Positions 47,720-59,943 of a stretch of DNA of 64,000 bases are shown one piece after another. How positions within the stretch are numbered: position 1 is the first letter of the stretch; every line of letters starts with the position of its first letter. The notes under the pieces are model-generated. The model worked only from the letters and a program-made list of their open reading frames with translations, was not told where the DNA came from and searched no databases. The position numbers were made by a program, and so were the translations under genes. The stretch lies in NCBI GenBank assembly GCA_003254925.1, contig QANZ01042340.1, positions 72,005 through 136,004 of the forward strand. The letters run 5' to 3'. The DNA comes from Chamaecrista fasciculata. Its lineage: Eukaryota; Streptophyta; Magnoliopsida; Fabales; Fabaceae.

Positions 47720-49846
47720 ATGAATGATGAAATTATGGCTGAATGATGAATTTAAAAAAATTAAGTCAGATGCAACAGAAATCGACATTCAAAGATTTGC
47801 TCGCGCGTATATATTACAATTGATAGGTGGAATGTTGATTATGGATAAGTCTAGCTTCTTTGTCCATCTTATGTTCTTACCTCTCCTTAAGGATTTCGAT
47901 CGCGCCGGCACATATAGTTGGGGGGTTGCTGTTCTTGCAAGTTTATATCGAGAGTTATGTCATGCCACAAATCCCAATCAGTCTAACATTGGGGGTTGTT
48001 TGATGTTATTACATATGTGGGCATGGTCCCGTTTCAAGAATATTGCTCCACAGCCTTCAATCCAACAAGATCAAGGCATTTATGATCTAGGTCCTCCACT
48101 AGGAGTCCATTGGGTTCGTGCTATCCATATTAGGCCTAAACCTACTAGCCTCGAGTATTATAGAGAGTTCTTTGACTCTATGGACGATAGTCAGGTATAT
48201 AATATTTCCGAGAACTACATAGTCAAGTATTGTAATAATTTTCTCTGACTCCCTATTTTTTTCCCAGATTGAATGGCGTCCATACTCATCTATACGTGGG
48301 ACTCTCCCTGAATATTGTGTCATAAATAGTGGTGTATGGCGTNTAGGGCACAATCTCCATCAAGTCAGGTATATAATATTTCCGAGAACTACATAGTCAA
48401 GTATTGTAATAATTTTCTCTGACTCCCTATTTTTTTCCCAGATTGAATGGCGTCCATACTCATCTATACGTGGGACTCTCCCTGAATATTGTGTCATAAA
48501 TAGTGGTGTATTGCGTGCAGTGGTGCCACTTATTTGTTTTTGCATTGTTGAGTGGCAACACCCGGATCGAGCTCTTCGCTAGTTCGGGTATGACCAGCCT
48601 ATACCTGGGCCTCCATATGATCATAGCGTTCTACATACTATAGATTTATCAGGAAAGACACACCGTAACTGGCCACGAGTTCATGCTTTATTTTTAAATG
48701 AATGGAGAGGATGGCAGTCTCGACTAGCTACTAGTATTGCTCCTGCCCAACATTTATACAGACATGACGAGTACATGGTTTGGTATAGACAACACACGAG
48801 GATATGGATTGGACGTAACCGCGCGATTCAAGGATATGCTGTATATATACTCTTACTACTCATATATTTTCTCCTCGTACTCATATTTTTTATTTTAGGC
48901 ACACATCCTCGACAGATATGCGGGGCATATGGGTAATACTAATGCTGGACAAAGAGACTGGCGAGAGGTACAGTCTGCCATTACAGATTTTGTCTTATAC
49001 CAGCATTCCTCCTCCAAACATAATGAAGTTCATCTTGCACCGGCATCTCAAACATTTGAATATCCGCTTGCACCAGAGGGAAGACCTAGTCGACGACATT
49101 TGATTAATCCTGTTCAGGGACCGAGCTTTGCTGAATTTCAAGCCATGCATCATTGGCGAGACATTCCACCCTATGACGAGTACAGTCACCCTAGTTCCTC
49201 TCACTACATGCCACAAGCAGTTGTATTTGAGGGTATGTCATATGGGTTTGTAGCAGATTCGTCTGAAATTGGCCCATCATCTTCTGCATTTGAAGTCAAT
49301 CTATTTGGAGTTGGTCCATCATCATATGGGGTTGAGGCTGATCTGTCTGGAGCTGGTCCGTCATCGTATAGGGTTGATGCCGATCTGTCTGGAGTGCATC
49401 CATCATATGGGCTTGAGGCTAATATGTATGGAACGCAATTATTTAATTTTGAGGCTTATCTGTCTGGAGATGAACTATCATCATTTTCATCTCTGTTTAC
49501 AACTTCACAACAGCCTGAGCCGATGCATGATAGCAATGTACACGTACCATCATTTACATCTTTATCAGAGATACAAACATTTTTGGATTTGAATGATGTG
49601 TCGTCTACGTCACAAGTCTTTCCTGATGCAAGCTATCAGACACTAAGGGATTCTTACCTCCCAGCACCACTCTCCCCATCCCCCATGGTAGTGTCTCAAT
49701 CTACATCTACAGCCTTAGGGATCGATTTGAATTCTCCTCCAGTTCCTGAATCACAACCACGTACACGCAAATCCATAACCACAAGAGGAACGACAAGGCA
49801 TAAATTTTTTTTCCTAAATATTGGAAGACTGACTATCATAAACTAA
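47720..49846 (+). pseudogene. Plant mobile domain (PMD) protein gene of the MULE, broken
   Basis: From the breakpoint the frame reads FARAYILQLIGGMLIMDKSS, GTYSWGVAVLASLYRELC and LHMWAWSRFKNIAP, the hallmark pieces of the plant mobile domain (MAIN-like and 'aminotransferase-like' family, PF10536). Introns: 48195-48268 and about 48841-48899. The C-terminal exon (48900-49846) has imperfect repeats of a 'GPSSYGVEADLSG' unit and a Ser/Pro tail. Breaks: the N-terminus is missing; a 153-bp block (48190-48342) is repeated after an N at 48343 (48364-48516); and TAG stands in frame at 48580-48582. PMD genes are known passengers of MULEs and gypsy elements. Confidence 0.8.
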
Positions 49847-50320
49847 GTGATTGATTAAAAGATCAGTATTCTATTTCTTTATTAATTGACCATTTAACTT
49901 TATTATTCTTCTTCAACTTCTAACTTTTCTTCTCTCATCAATAAATCTGGAAATATTTTTTTAATTTTATCATCTCAATTTAAAAATCTCACAAAAGTCA
50001 AAATATTTAAAGTTTGATTTTTAAAAAAAGGAAATAAATTTATAATTGTAAAATTGATTAATTTTAATTTAATTTTAAAATTTTATGAAAATAAAAACTG
50101 ACTAAGATACAATTTTTAAACATAAATACATTTTATAATTTGTTATTTCTATTCATTTTATTATAGTTTCATAAAAATAAAATCATTTAATTAAATATAT
50201 AATTAATTTATTTTTTTAATATATGTATATAGTATATCATTTAATGTAATATAATATAGTATATGATTTATGATTTATTATATAGTATATATTTTATATA
50301 ATATATATTTATTTAATGAT

Positions 50321-50353
50321 GTGAGACTCGGCTGACAATCAGCCGAGTCTCAC
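50321..50353. repeat. Perfect 15-bp-stem hairpin in the MULE right end
   Basis: GTGAGACTCGGCTGA and its exact inverse around a 3-base loop. It shares the ACTCGGCTG core with the left-end hairpins. In copy 2 (about 58115) the right arm is mutated. Confidence 0.9.
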
Positions 50354-50593
50354 CCAACTTTAAATTTGAATTATTTTTTAAATTTATCTGATTTAATATT
50401 AAGATTATTAAGATTAATTAATATAATATATATTTAAATGATGTGAGCACTTGTCAATTTCAAATTTTAGGTTTTTTATATAAAAAAAAAAGAAACAAAA
50501 CTGTCACATCTGGCCATCTTATGGAAAAATTTTTAGGAGTAATTTTATTTAGGAATAATTAAATAAATACTTAATCTTTGGGAGAAAAAAGTC

Positions 50594-52619
50594 TGATAGA
50601 GAAGCAAGGGAAATTTGAGGTTAATATCATCAATCAATCAATCAAATGTACGTGCTGAGCCCAAAGTCTTTTTTTTGGGCCTGAAGCCCAAAGTCTATTA
50701 CAGTTAGTGGTATATGATACAGAACAAAAAATAGCTAAATAATATGTTCAAGTACATCTGAATCAGTGCTCATTAACGAAGAAAAACATAGCAATGAAGA
50801 GTATTCATGCAATGACTCATAAAAATGGTAAATCTCTTTTTTACCTTGCTAACATCCAAACGAATTTGAAAAGTACTTGACAAAAGAAATTAAAATATAA
50901 AATATTAAATTAACGAAGAAATTAAAAATAATGTCAATTCAATTTTACATTGATCGCTATAAAATTAAAGTGACCATAAAAAATTAATGATAAGAATAAA
51001 ATAATAAAATCATGAAAATTGTATATTAAGATTTGTTAGGATTTTACATTTTAGTCAGTAGTCAGTATTGGATTTTTAAAAAAAATCCCTACTTTATGGG
51101 ATTCATGTATTTGCACACATTTTGAATTACCTATGATGTATCTTTGTTTTATAATGTTATATTTATAGCCAATACTCTTTTCAATTGCAAATTTGCAATA
51201 TAAGATTTTATCATATCTTCCTTTATCCTTGCTGAAGTTTTTTCTTCCCTCACATTCCCACTGATATGATGTGTTTACCAAAAAAAAAACTTAGAAAGAA
51301 CAGAGAGATACTCGCGTGATGCCATATAGGTACATTGCCAATTTGCGATACACACAAGCAAGGACGTCTTCAATGACAAACGCAGAGAAATGGCAGTAGC
51401 ATGATTAGCATTTAGCAAGTCTATGAGAGTGTTGACTCCAATGTCTTTATAAAACAATGCAACTGGCCTTTACAAATTGCAACAAAGACCTGCAATTATT
51501 TTTCATTGTAAACAAAGGAGAGCATAATAAATTGAGACGTCAAAGGAGAAATCACCCTTGACCGGTAGAAGAGGTAGTGATGAGGTTTTGGGAAATGGGA
51601 TGAAGATTGATACGCCAATCTGGATTGGACCTGCAAGAATGGAGAGCGGGTTGATCCTCCGTTGTAACTCTGATGCTAAAGTCAGTAATGATATGTTCAA
51701 GATAAGAGGAATTTAGAGAGAATTAGCGTTGAGAGAGTATGTGACTATACCTACAAAGGCTGATTAATAAGTATTTATACCGTGAGGTAATTGACAGAGG
51801 ATGAGATGGTTGAAACTGTACTTAACCGCCGGTCATGCTTTGAGGGGATCTGCAAAAGGGATCGCTCCAGGGGATGCCTTATCACTAGTCACCTAAGTTC
51901 CCTAGTACTTGTTACTAAGGAGGACCTGTGAGTAATTTGCTTCTGCCGCTCAGGGATCGCATCCTTATTGAGGGGATCAAGGATTACTTGAATCTACCCT
52001 TGTGCTTAGGGATCGAGGGATCCTCTTCCAGCTTGTGGGCTCAAAGAAGTCGCTTTTTGGGCTCAAGAATTCTTTTTAGCCGTAAATGGGCCTTGGGCGC
52101 GAAGGCCCAACATGTTATGGCTTCAATCAAGGTCGTTGGTTTTAAATTCGAATGTTTGAATAATCCGGATTGTCAGATCCAGTAGGGTCTTAGCATTCCC
52201 CTTATGCGCGGGTAAATGGGAAACATACTGAGTAACGTCTTCTTTTTTCAATGCGTCCGCCTGGGACTGGCCACTGCTTTGTAGAACTGCAAAGGCAGTT
52301 TTCAAAGGCGTTTTCCTTCTAGCATACTACATTTTTCTGTTCTGAAGTCTTGAAAATACCTAGAGTTAGGGCTTTTGCGAACTCCTTTAGTCAGCACTCT
52401 TCCAACGCTTTCATCTTTAGCTTTCTGTGAGTATAGTTTCGGCCACAAGGAGTTACATTTATTGTTTTTCTTCCGATAAAATGTAACTATGACTGTCGAT
52501 TGTACGTTTTTAGGTATTTTATACACAGATTGCTTTCGCTTTCTCACCGTTTTTTTTTTTGTTGCTTTCATCATGTTAGGTAACTTCTCGCTACTACCTT
52601 GCTTCTTGCCACTTTTGCA
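50594..52619. other. Between-element DNA, probable retroelement non-coding sequence
   Basis: 50594-51780 is AT-rich without exons. 51780-52619 is distinctly GC-richer (blocks such as AGGGGATCTGCAAAAGGGAT and several GGGATCG motifs) and resembles the leader or LTR of a retrotransposon, but no matching repeat is in the window. Confidence 0.35.
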
Positions 52620-52826
52620 ATGGCTTCGTCTTCTTCTTTTTCTAAGAAATCGGAGGGTTCTACGTTCGAGCAAACCAACTCTTCGCCTCGTCTTCACACG
52701 ATTTTAGCCGACAGGCTACTATCGAATTGTGATGATGAATCTAACGAGGAAAACCCTTGTGGGCGATCAAGATCACTTCTACTTGATCACCTTGGATCAC
52801 CCATCATCAAGATCACCGTGACTTGA
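52620..52826 (+). pseudogene. N-terminal ORF fragment running into a minisatellite
   Basis: ATG at 52620 opens MASSSSFSKKSEGSTFEQTN, continuing LHTILADRLLSNCDDESNEE. From about 52764 the frame is minisatellite and stops at 52826. The Ser-rich start is like those of retrotransposon gag-region proteins, but I recognise no family. The array appears to have replaced the rest of the gene. Confidence 0.35.
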
Positions 52827-54318
52827 TCACCTTGGATCACCCTAGATCAAGATCACCTTGACTTGATTACCTTGGATCACCCAAGATCAAGATCACCTTG
52901 ACTTGATCACCCATGATCAAGATCACCGTGACTTGATCACCTTGGATCAACCTTGATCAAGATCACTGTGACATGATCACCTTGGATCACTCTTGATCAA
53001 GATCACCTCTACTTGATCACATTGGATCAACCACGATCAAGATCACCGTGACTTGATCAACATGGATTACCCACGATCAATATCACCGTCACTTGATCAC
53101 CTTTAATCACCCTTGATGAAGATCTCCGTGACTTGATCACCTTGGATGACCCTTAATCAAGATCCCCATGACATGATCACCTTGTATGACCCTTGATCAA
53201 GATCACCTTGACTTGATCACCTTGGATCACCCATGATCAAGATCCCCGTGACTTGATCACCTTGGATCAACCTTGATCAAGACCCCCGTGACTTGATTAG
53301 CTTGGATCACCCAAGATCAAAATCACCGTGACTTGATCACCATGGAACACCCATGATCTAAATCACCGTGACTTGATCGCCTTCTGTCACCCTTGATCAA
53401 GATCAACATGACTTGATCCCCTTGGATCACCCTTTACCTCGATCACAGTGACTTGATCCCCTTGGATAACCCATGATCAAGATCTCAGTGACATGATCAC
53501 CTTGGATCACCCTTGATCAATATCACCTTGGATCACCCATGATAAAGATCAAAGTCACTTGATCACCTTTGATCACATATGATTAAGATCAACGTGACTA
53601 GATCCCCTTGCATCACCCGTGATCAAGATCTTGGTGACTTGATCACCTTGGATCACCCTTGATCAAGATCCCCGTGACATGATCACCTTGGATCACCCTT
53701 GATCAAGATTACATTGACTTGATCAACTTGGTTCAACAATGATCAAAATCACATTGACCTCATCACCTTGGATCACCCTTGATCAAGATCACCTTAACTT
53801 GATCACCTTGGATCACCCATGATCAAGATCACCGTGACTTGATCACCATGGATCACCCATGATCAAGATTACAATGACTTGATCACCTTGGATCACCCAA
53901 GATCAAGATCACCCTGACTTGATCACCTTGGATCACCCATGATCAATATCATATTGATTTGATCACCTTAAATCACCCATGATCAAGTCACCTTGACTTG
54001 ATCACCTTGGATCACCCATGATCAATATCATATTGACTTGATCACCTTGGATCACCCATGATCAAGATCACCGTGACTAAATCACATTGGATCACCAATG
54101 ATCAAGATCTTGGTGACTTGATCACCTTAGATTACCCTTGATCAAGATCCTCGTGACATGGATCACCCTAGATTAAGATCACCTTGGATCACCCAAGATT
54201 AAGATCACCGTGACTTGATCACCTTGGATCACCCATGATCTAGATCACCGTGACTAAATCACCTTGGGTCACCCTTGATCAAGATCATGGTAACTTGATC
54301 ACCTTAGATCACCCAAGA
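52764..54318 (+). repeat. Minisatellite, 40-bp unit, about 39 copies
   Basis: Unit of the form GATCAAGATCACCNTGACTT plus GATCACCTTGGATCACCCNT, repeated over about 1,555 bp with point changes and a few partial or shortened units (e.g. near 53520 and 54160). Each unit carries four GATC tetranucleotides, so the array holds well over a hundred. Confidence 0.95.
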
Positions 54319-54901
54319 TACTGTGGAAAGTAGTTAAATACACATGTGAAGTGAGGAATTCGGTAAATGAATATAGTTACTCTCTCTTACTTGTTGTTTA
54401 TGAGATTCAACAATATTAGTGGATTGATTTTTTATTGTTATTTTACACATAGCACTATTAATTGGATGGTTCCTGAAGGCTAGAGCTTACATGACAATCT
54501 GGTCTCCACAAGTTTGAGAAGGGCCAAGCCAACAACTATTCCACTTTCTCATGGCAGACTATTATTTTCATTGGAATTCACTGTAGAAACTTCTAACCCC
54601 CAAAAGTATACGTATACGTATATATATATATTCTATCTAAAATACGATACAGAATGAATACATATACGATATTCATATGTTGTCTTTGTTGTTTGTTGAA
54701 TTATTGTCTTCTCTTAGCTAGCTAGGTTACGCTTCTTTCTTCTCTCACCAATCTCACTTTCTCGCTCTTCTCGAAGGATCCTTCTTCTGCACGAGATTAA
54801 TTTCAACAACTTTTGCGTGTTTGCTTGGCTTCCTCGTTCCTTCACACGCACATACTACAGCTAACCCAAAATTGTAAACCGAGTAAGTTTAATCTTCTTC
54901 A
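54319..54901. other. Unique DNA before MULE copy 2, possible leader
   Basis: Includes a (GTATAC/TATA)n stretch at 54608-54635 and a pyrimidine-rich tail (54735-54900) that looks like a plant 5' leader with a donor-like GA|GTAAGT near 54881. It might be the leader of the kinase gene whose fragment lies after copy 2 (58386). That link is conjecture. Confidence 0.3.
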
Positions 54902-54902
54902 N

Positions 54903-56689
54903 GATCGAATAAAAAATACATTGAGTACAAATGTCCTTTGTTTGATACTGGTAAATGTGAGTGGCGGATTAGAGCGTGTAGAGTTCCTGGGTCACCTGAA
55001 TGGGAAGTAAGAAAAGTGGGAAAACCACATAAATGTCTGAGTAAAATACCAAGTCAAAATCATCCCAAATTGACATCTGATGTAATTGGAGTGGTCATTG
55101 AAAATTTAGTTACATTAAAGCCAAGTGTAAGTATTGCACAGGTGATAGAGAGAATTCAATCAGAGCTTCGCTCCACTGCGACATACAAAAAGGCATGGTG
55201 GGGAAAACAAAGAGCTCTGCAAAAGGCATACGGGGGTTGGGACGAGTCTTATGCACAACTTCCCCGATGGTTTGCTGCTTTTGAGTTCTTTAATCCTGGT
55301 ACAATCATTGCTTGGGATCACAACGGGATGATAGATGGACCGATCCCACGATTCGTGTTTGGGCGCGTGTTTTGGGCTTTCAAGCCATGTATTGATGCTT
55401 TCCCGTACATGAAGCCGATTATCCAAATAGATGGCACACACTTATATGGGCGATACACAGGCAGCCTATTGATTGCGACGACACAAGATGGTGATGGTCA
55501 TCTTCTACCAGTTGCCTTTGCTATTGTTGAGGGTGAAACAATAGAGGCATGGACATTCTTTTTGTATCACCTTCGACTTCATGTTGCCAAAGGGAAGCAA
55601 GACATATGTCTCATCTCAGATCGTCATAAATCAATACTAGCTGCTGTTAGTAATCCAAATCTTTTGTGGCAACCCCCCCATGCATATCATGTGTTTTGTG
55701 TTCGACACGTGGGCCATAACTTACAAACTCATACGGGGAAGGCTGAAACAAAGAGGGCTTTCATCAAAATGGGTATGAATGTGTTTTTTTTGTTCACAAG
55801 TATTTAGAACAACCAGGACATAATTTGAAATTATAACAACTTTTGTAATTTTGTAGCTAAAGAGACAGAGCCGCATAAGGTGGAGGAGAGGTTGATTGCG
55901 CTCAAACAACTTAATGAGAAGGCCTTCAATTATGTTAGTGAAATACCAAAGGCTCAATGGTCCCGAGCGTATGATGGTGGACGTCGGTACGGGCACTTGA
56001 CAACAAACCTTAGTGAGAGTATGAATAGTGTGCTGAAGAATATGAGGTGTTTGCCCATCACTGGTCTGGTTGAAGGCACAATGCAAAGATGTGTAAAGTA
56101 CTTTGTTGAACGTGCCATGGCCATCGATGCCCAAATTCAATCGGGAGAAGAGTATTGTCAAGCTATTGTTGCCCAAATAAGCAATTTGGACAATATTGCA
56201 TCGGCATGCTCTGTTACTATTTTTAACATGGGGCAACTATTGTTTGAAGTCAAAGAACCCTTCAATCGTGCAAGAGGGCTTCCGGGTCGTACTTGTAGAG
56301 TATGTTTGACCAGGCGCACATGTGATTGTGGTCACTTTCAATGTTGGCATTTCCCATGCGTTCATGCAATTGCTGCTTGTCAAGACATTGGTGTAGATTG
56401 TTGGACTTATGTTGATCCCATCTATCGATTGACCACAGTTCAACAAGCGTACAGGTCTCAATTTGTACCACTTGGGGGGCAATCATACTGGCCAGAATAT
56501 CAGGGATTTGAGTTGGTTCCTGACAAATATCAACAACGAACGAAAGGGCGTCCAAAACAAAATCGTTACAAAAATAATATGGATTTTCGCCAGAAGGAAC
56601 GACAAGAACTTCGTTGCACCAAGTGTCGAGAGACTGGGCATAATAAAGCTACATGTGAAAAGAAACGATCGAAAAAAGGGACATGTTGA
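54903..56689 (+). pseudogene. MULE transposase, copy 2, 5'-truncated but otherwise open
   Basis: Exon 54903-55772, intron 55773-55856 (GTATGA..TTGTAG), exon 55857-56689. Domains in order: rest of the zinc-finger DNA-binding domain, DDE transposase with Asp in QIDGTHLYG, second Asp in LISDRHKSI, and Glu in NLSESMNS. A SWIM finger follows (CDCGHFQCWHFPCVHAIAAC), then a CCHC knuckle (CTKCRETGHNKATC), with a Lys-rich end. All catalytic and finger residues are present and the frame is uninterrupted, but the N-terminus and left end are missing at the N, so it cannot be called intact. Confidence 0.85.
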
Positions 56690-56874
56690 TAATTTTATTG
56701 AAGAACTTGTGTCTTTTAATTTTAATTATCTGACGAAGAACTTGTGTATTTCAGTTATTATTTGATGAAGAAATTGTGTATTAGTTTTCATTATTATCAT
56801 TTGAATTTATGTATTTTAATTTAAATTATCATTATTTGAATTTAGATGTTATGATTTTAATTTTGATTTCACAG

Positions 56875-57583
56875 ATGAATTTTGATAATGAACCTGATCC
56901 GGGTCCGATTCAGCGAGACTTATTGACATTACAGAACACTCACATTTNAAGCCATGCATCATTGGCGAGACATTCCACCCTATGACGAGTACAGTCACCC
57001 TAGTTCCTCTCACTACATGCCACAAGCAGTTGTATCCGAGGGTATGTCATATGGGTTTGTAGCAGATCCGTCTGAAATTGGCCCATCATCTTCTACATTT
57101 GAAGTCAATCTATTTGGAGCTGGTCCATCATCATATGGGGTTGAGGCTGATCTGTCTAGAGCTGGTCCGTCATCGTATAGGGTTGATGCCGATCTGTCTG
57201 GAGTGCATCCATCATATGGGCTTGAGGCTAATATGTCTGGAACGCAATTATTTAATTTTGAGGCTTATCTGTCTGGAGATGAACCATCATCATTTTCATC
57301 TCTGTTTACAACTTCACAACAGCCTGAGCCGATGCATGATAGCAATGTACACGTACCATCATTTACATCTTTATCAGAGATACAAACATTTTTGGAATTG
57401 AATGATGTGTCATCTACGTCACAAGTCTTTCCTGATGCAAGCTATCAGACACTAAGGGATTCTTACCTCCCAGCACCACTCTCCCCATCCCCCATGGTAG
57501 TGTCTCAGTCTACATCTACAGCCTTAGGGATCGATTTGAATTCTCCTCCAGTTCCTGAATCACAACCACACGCAAATCCATAA
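56875..57583 (+). pseudogene. PMD gene of copy 2: first codons joined to C-terminal exon
   Basis: After a TTTCACAG acceptor an ATG at 56875 reads MNFDNEPDPGPIQRDLLTLQ up to the N at 56947; PMD proteins often start with a 'DPGPID..LTLQ' motif. Beyond the N the sequence resumes within the last exon (MHHWRDIPPYDEYSH) and ends at 57583. The PMD core is therefore absent. Compared with copy 1, a 4-bp difference near 57570 changes the frame, so the C-terminus ends PESQPHANP. The gap from the transposase stop is about 185 bp. Confidence 0.75.
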
Positions 57584-58385
57584 CCAGAAGAGGAACGACA
57601 AGGCATAAATTTTTTTTCCTAAATGTTGTAAGACTGACTATCATAAACTAAGTGATTGATTAAAAGATCAGTAATTTATTTCTTTGTTAATTGACCATTT
57701 AACTTTATTATTCTTCTTCAACTTCTAACTTTTCTTCTCTCATCAATAAATCAGTAAATATTTTTTTAATTTTATCATCTCAATTTAAAAATCTCACAAA
57801 AGTCAAAATATTTAAAGTAAAAAAAGGAAATAAATTTATAATTTTAAAATTGATTAATTTTAATTTAATTTTAAAATTTTATGAAAATAAAAAATGACTA
57901 AGATACAATTTTTAAACATAAATACATTTTATAGTTTGTTATTTCTATTCATTTTATTATAGTTTCATAAAAATAAAATCATTTAATTAAATATATGATT
58001 AATTTATTTTTTTAATATATATATAGTATATCATTTAATGTAATATAATATAATATATGATTTATGATTTATTATATAGTATATATTTTATATAATATAT
58101 ATTTATTTAATGATGTGAGACTCGGCTGACAATCACCCGAGTCTTTCTCAACTTTAAATTTTTTTTTTTAAGTTTATCTGATTTAATATTAAGATTATTA
58201 AGATTAATTAATATAATATATATTTTAATGATGTGAGCACTTGTCAATTTCAGATTTTAGGTTTTTTATATAAAAAAAAAAGAAACAAAACTGTCACATC
58301 TGGCCATCTTATGGAAAAATTTTAAGGAGTAGTTTTATTTAGGAATAATTAAATAAATACTTAATCCTTGGGGAAAAAAGTCCCC

Positions 58386-58667
58386 ATTTCAGGTTTGCTG
58401 ATATTAATGAAACGTATTCAAGTATGTAGGAATCGCAGGGATGGTAACCGCCAAATTATTATTGCAGCCGACAAGGAGTTTCTGACATACACAATGGATA
58501 AGTTTCTGCGTGAAATGCAGAGAGAGAAGCCTATCATGTTCACCTCAAACCACCTAATGCTTGCAACTAATAACTACTCTAACAGGTTGGGCTCAGGAAG
58601 CTTCGGGACAGTCTATAAAGGGAATTTCAGTGATGGAACCACTGTGTCTATAAAGGGAGTTTCTGCC
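58386..58667 (+). pseudogene. Receptor-like kinase fragment (juxtamembrane to P-loop)
   Basis: After TTTCAG the reading frame gives MDKFLREMQREKPIMFTSN, ATNNYSNRLGSGSFGTVYKG, NFSDGTTVSIKG: the juxtamembrane segment and glycine-rich ATP loop of LRK10L/rust-resistance-type receptor kinases. The usual 'VAVK' is 'VSIK', with the Lys kept. The domain is cut after the Lys strand, where Copia sequence begins in the same frame. No later kinase part occurs in the window. Confidence 0.8.
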
Positions 58668-59943
58668 TGTACTGCTATGCATCCCAATGAATATTCTATT
58701 ACTTTATGGCACCAACGGTTAGGACATTGTCCTTCTCAAGTTCTTCAACACATTTCTACTGTCAATTTTAAAAATGCACAATTACCTGTCTGTGATACTT
58801 GTCATCTCGCCAAACAATCTAGATTACCTTTTCCTACTAGTACTTCTCACACTTCCCAGATTCTAGAACTTTTACATGTTGACTTATGGGGTCCTTATAA
58901 AACACCTTCACTAACTTCTGCTCACTATATTCTCACTGTCGTTGATGACTTTAGCAGGGTTACTTGGACTCATTTACTTAAATGCAAATTTCAAGTTCCT
59001 CATACTTTAATCACTTTTATCACTCAAGTGCAAAAAAATATGACAGATCAGTCAAGATAATTAGAACCGATAATAGAACTGAGTTTGTTAATAATCAATG
59101 TGATACTTTCTTCTCAACCCAAGGCATTATTCATCAAAAATCCTGCTCTTATACACCCCAACAAAATGGGGTGGTTGAGAGAAAACACAAGCACTTATTA
59201 CAAGTTGCTCGCAGCCTCTTATTTCAAGCCAATCTTCCCACCAAATTCTGGGGTGAATCAATTCTCACTGCTACATATTTAATAAATAGGATGCCTACTC
59301 CTCTACTAGGTTGGAAAACACCTTTTGAGTCATTTCACAATCATTCCCCTGACTATTCTCGCTTAAGAGTTTTTGGTTCCCTTTGCTTTGTTACAGATAC
59401 CACACCTCATAAGGATAAATTCTCACCTAGGTCTCATAAATGTATATTCATTGGCTATGCTTCAGGACAGAAAGCGTATAAAGCATATGATTTACTCACA
59501 CAAAAAATTCACATTACCCGTGATATTAAATTCCATGAAAATGTTTTTCCTTCTGTCGCCTTTTCTGATTCACAATGTTCACCTACTGTCTTTCCCCTTC
59601 CCATCTTTCAAACTCCATTTGACTATCCTTCCACAGACATTTCCCAACCCTCTAACCCTTCATCCACATCTTCTGCTTCTTCTGAACCTTCCCCAATCTC
59701 TACATCATCCTCTTCACCCTCTGGTTCCCCTACTGTTCTTCTTTCCACCTCACCTGCTATATCTCCAACTGCTCCTCGGGTAAGCACCAGACCCAAACAT
59801 CCTCCATCTTATCTTCAGGATTATGTTCTTAATGTCTCTGTTCATAATTCTTGCATTTCTAATTTCTCATCTGCACATGCTGCTTTTATTTCTAACATTG
59901 CTAAGATCCAAGAACCATATACTTTTAAACAAGCTGTTAAAGA
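58668..59943 (+). pseudogene. Copia pol, first part: zinc-binding and integrase
   Basis: The HHCC zinc finger reads LWHQRLGH ... CDTCHLAKQ. Integrase core Asp in LLHVDLWGPYK, second Asp in IRTDN, Glu in NGVVERKHKHLL. A 7-A run at 59032-59038 carries a frameshift: one frame ends at 59060 and the other continues to 59943. The usual G after IRTDN is R. The Ser/Pro-rich linker (59600-59800) leads to the reverse transcriptase, cut at AVKD by the solo LTR. Confidence 0.88.

Larger units (their letters stand above)
44084..50593 (+). mobile_element. Mutator-like element, copy 1 (transposase plus PMD gene), defective
   Basis: Terminal inverted repeats of about 100 bp: 44084-44190 begins GACTTTTTTCC and 50593 back to 50490 begins GACTTTTTTCTCCC inverted. 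Both continue with AAGTATTTATTTAATTATTC and later ATGGCCAGATGTGACAG. Flanks do not give an exact duplication: GGGAATTTGA precedes the left end, and GGGAAATTTGAG lies 15 bp beyond the right end. Inside are hairpin clusters, a CACTA end, a gap, a frameshifted transposase and a PMD gene with breaks. Confidence 0.85.
54903..58382 (+). mobile_element. Mutator-like element, copy 2, left end missing
   Basis: Begins after an N (54902) inside the transposase DNA-binding domain and ends with the same terminal repeat as copy 1 (GGGGAAAAAAGTC at 58382). It is very close to copy 1 where they overlap (54903-55870 and 56948-58380). It contains the 3' half of the transposase gene and the first codons plus C-terminus of the PMD gene, with an N at 56947 at the join. 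Confidence 0.85.

Noticed and set aside
52302-52697. Basic 131-codon minus ORF
   Set aside because: Antisense to the Ser-rich plus ORF; Arg/Lys richness comes from the reverse complement of Ser/Phe codons.
52764-54318. Possible CRISPR-like array
   Set aside because: Units are adjacent and all alike with no unique spacers, and this is a plant genome. It is a minisatellite.
59085-59783. Alternative-frame ORFs inside Copia integrase and linker
   Set aside because: Shadows of the pol frame.
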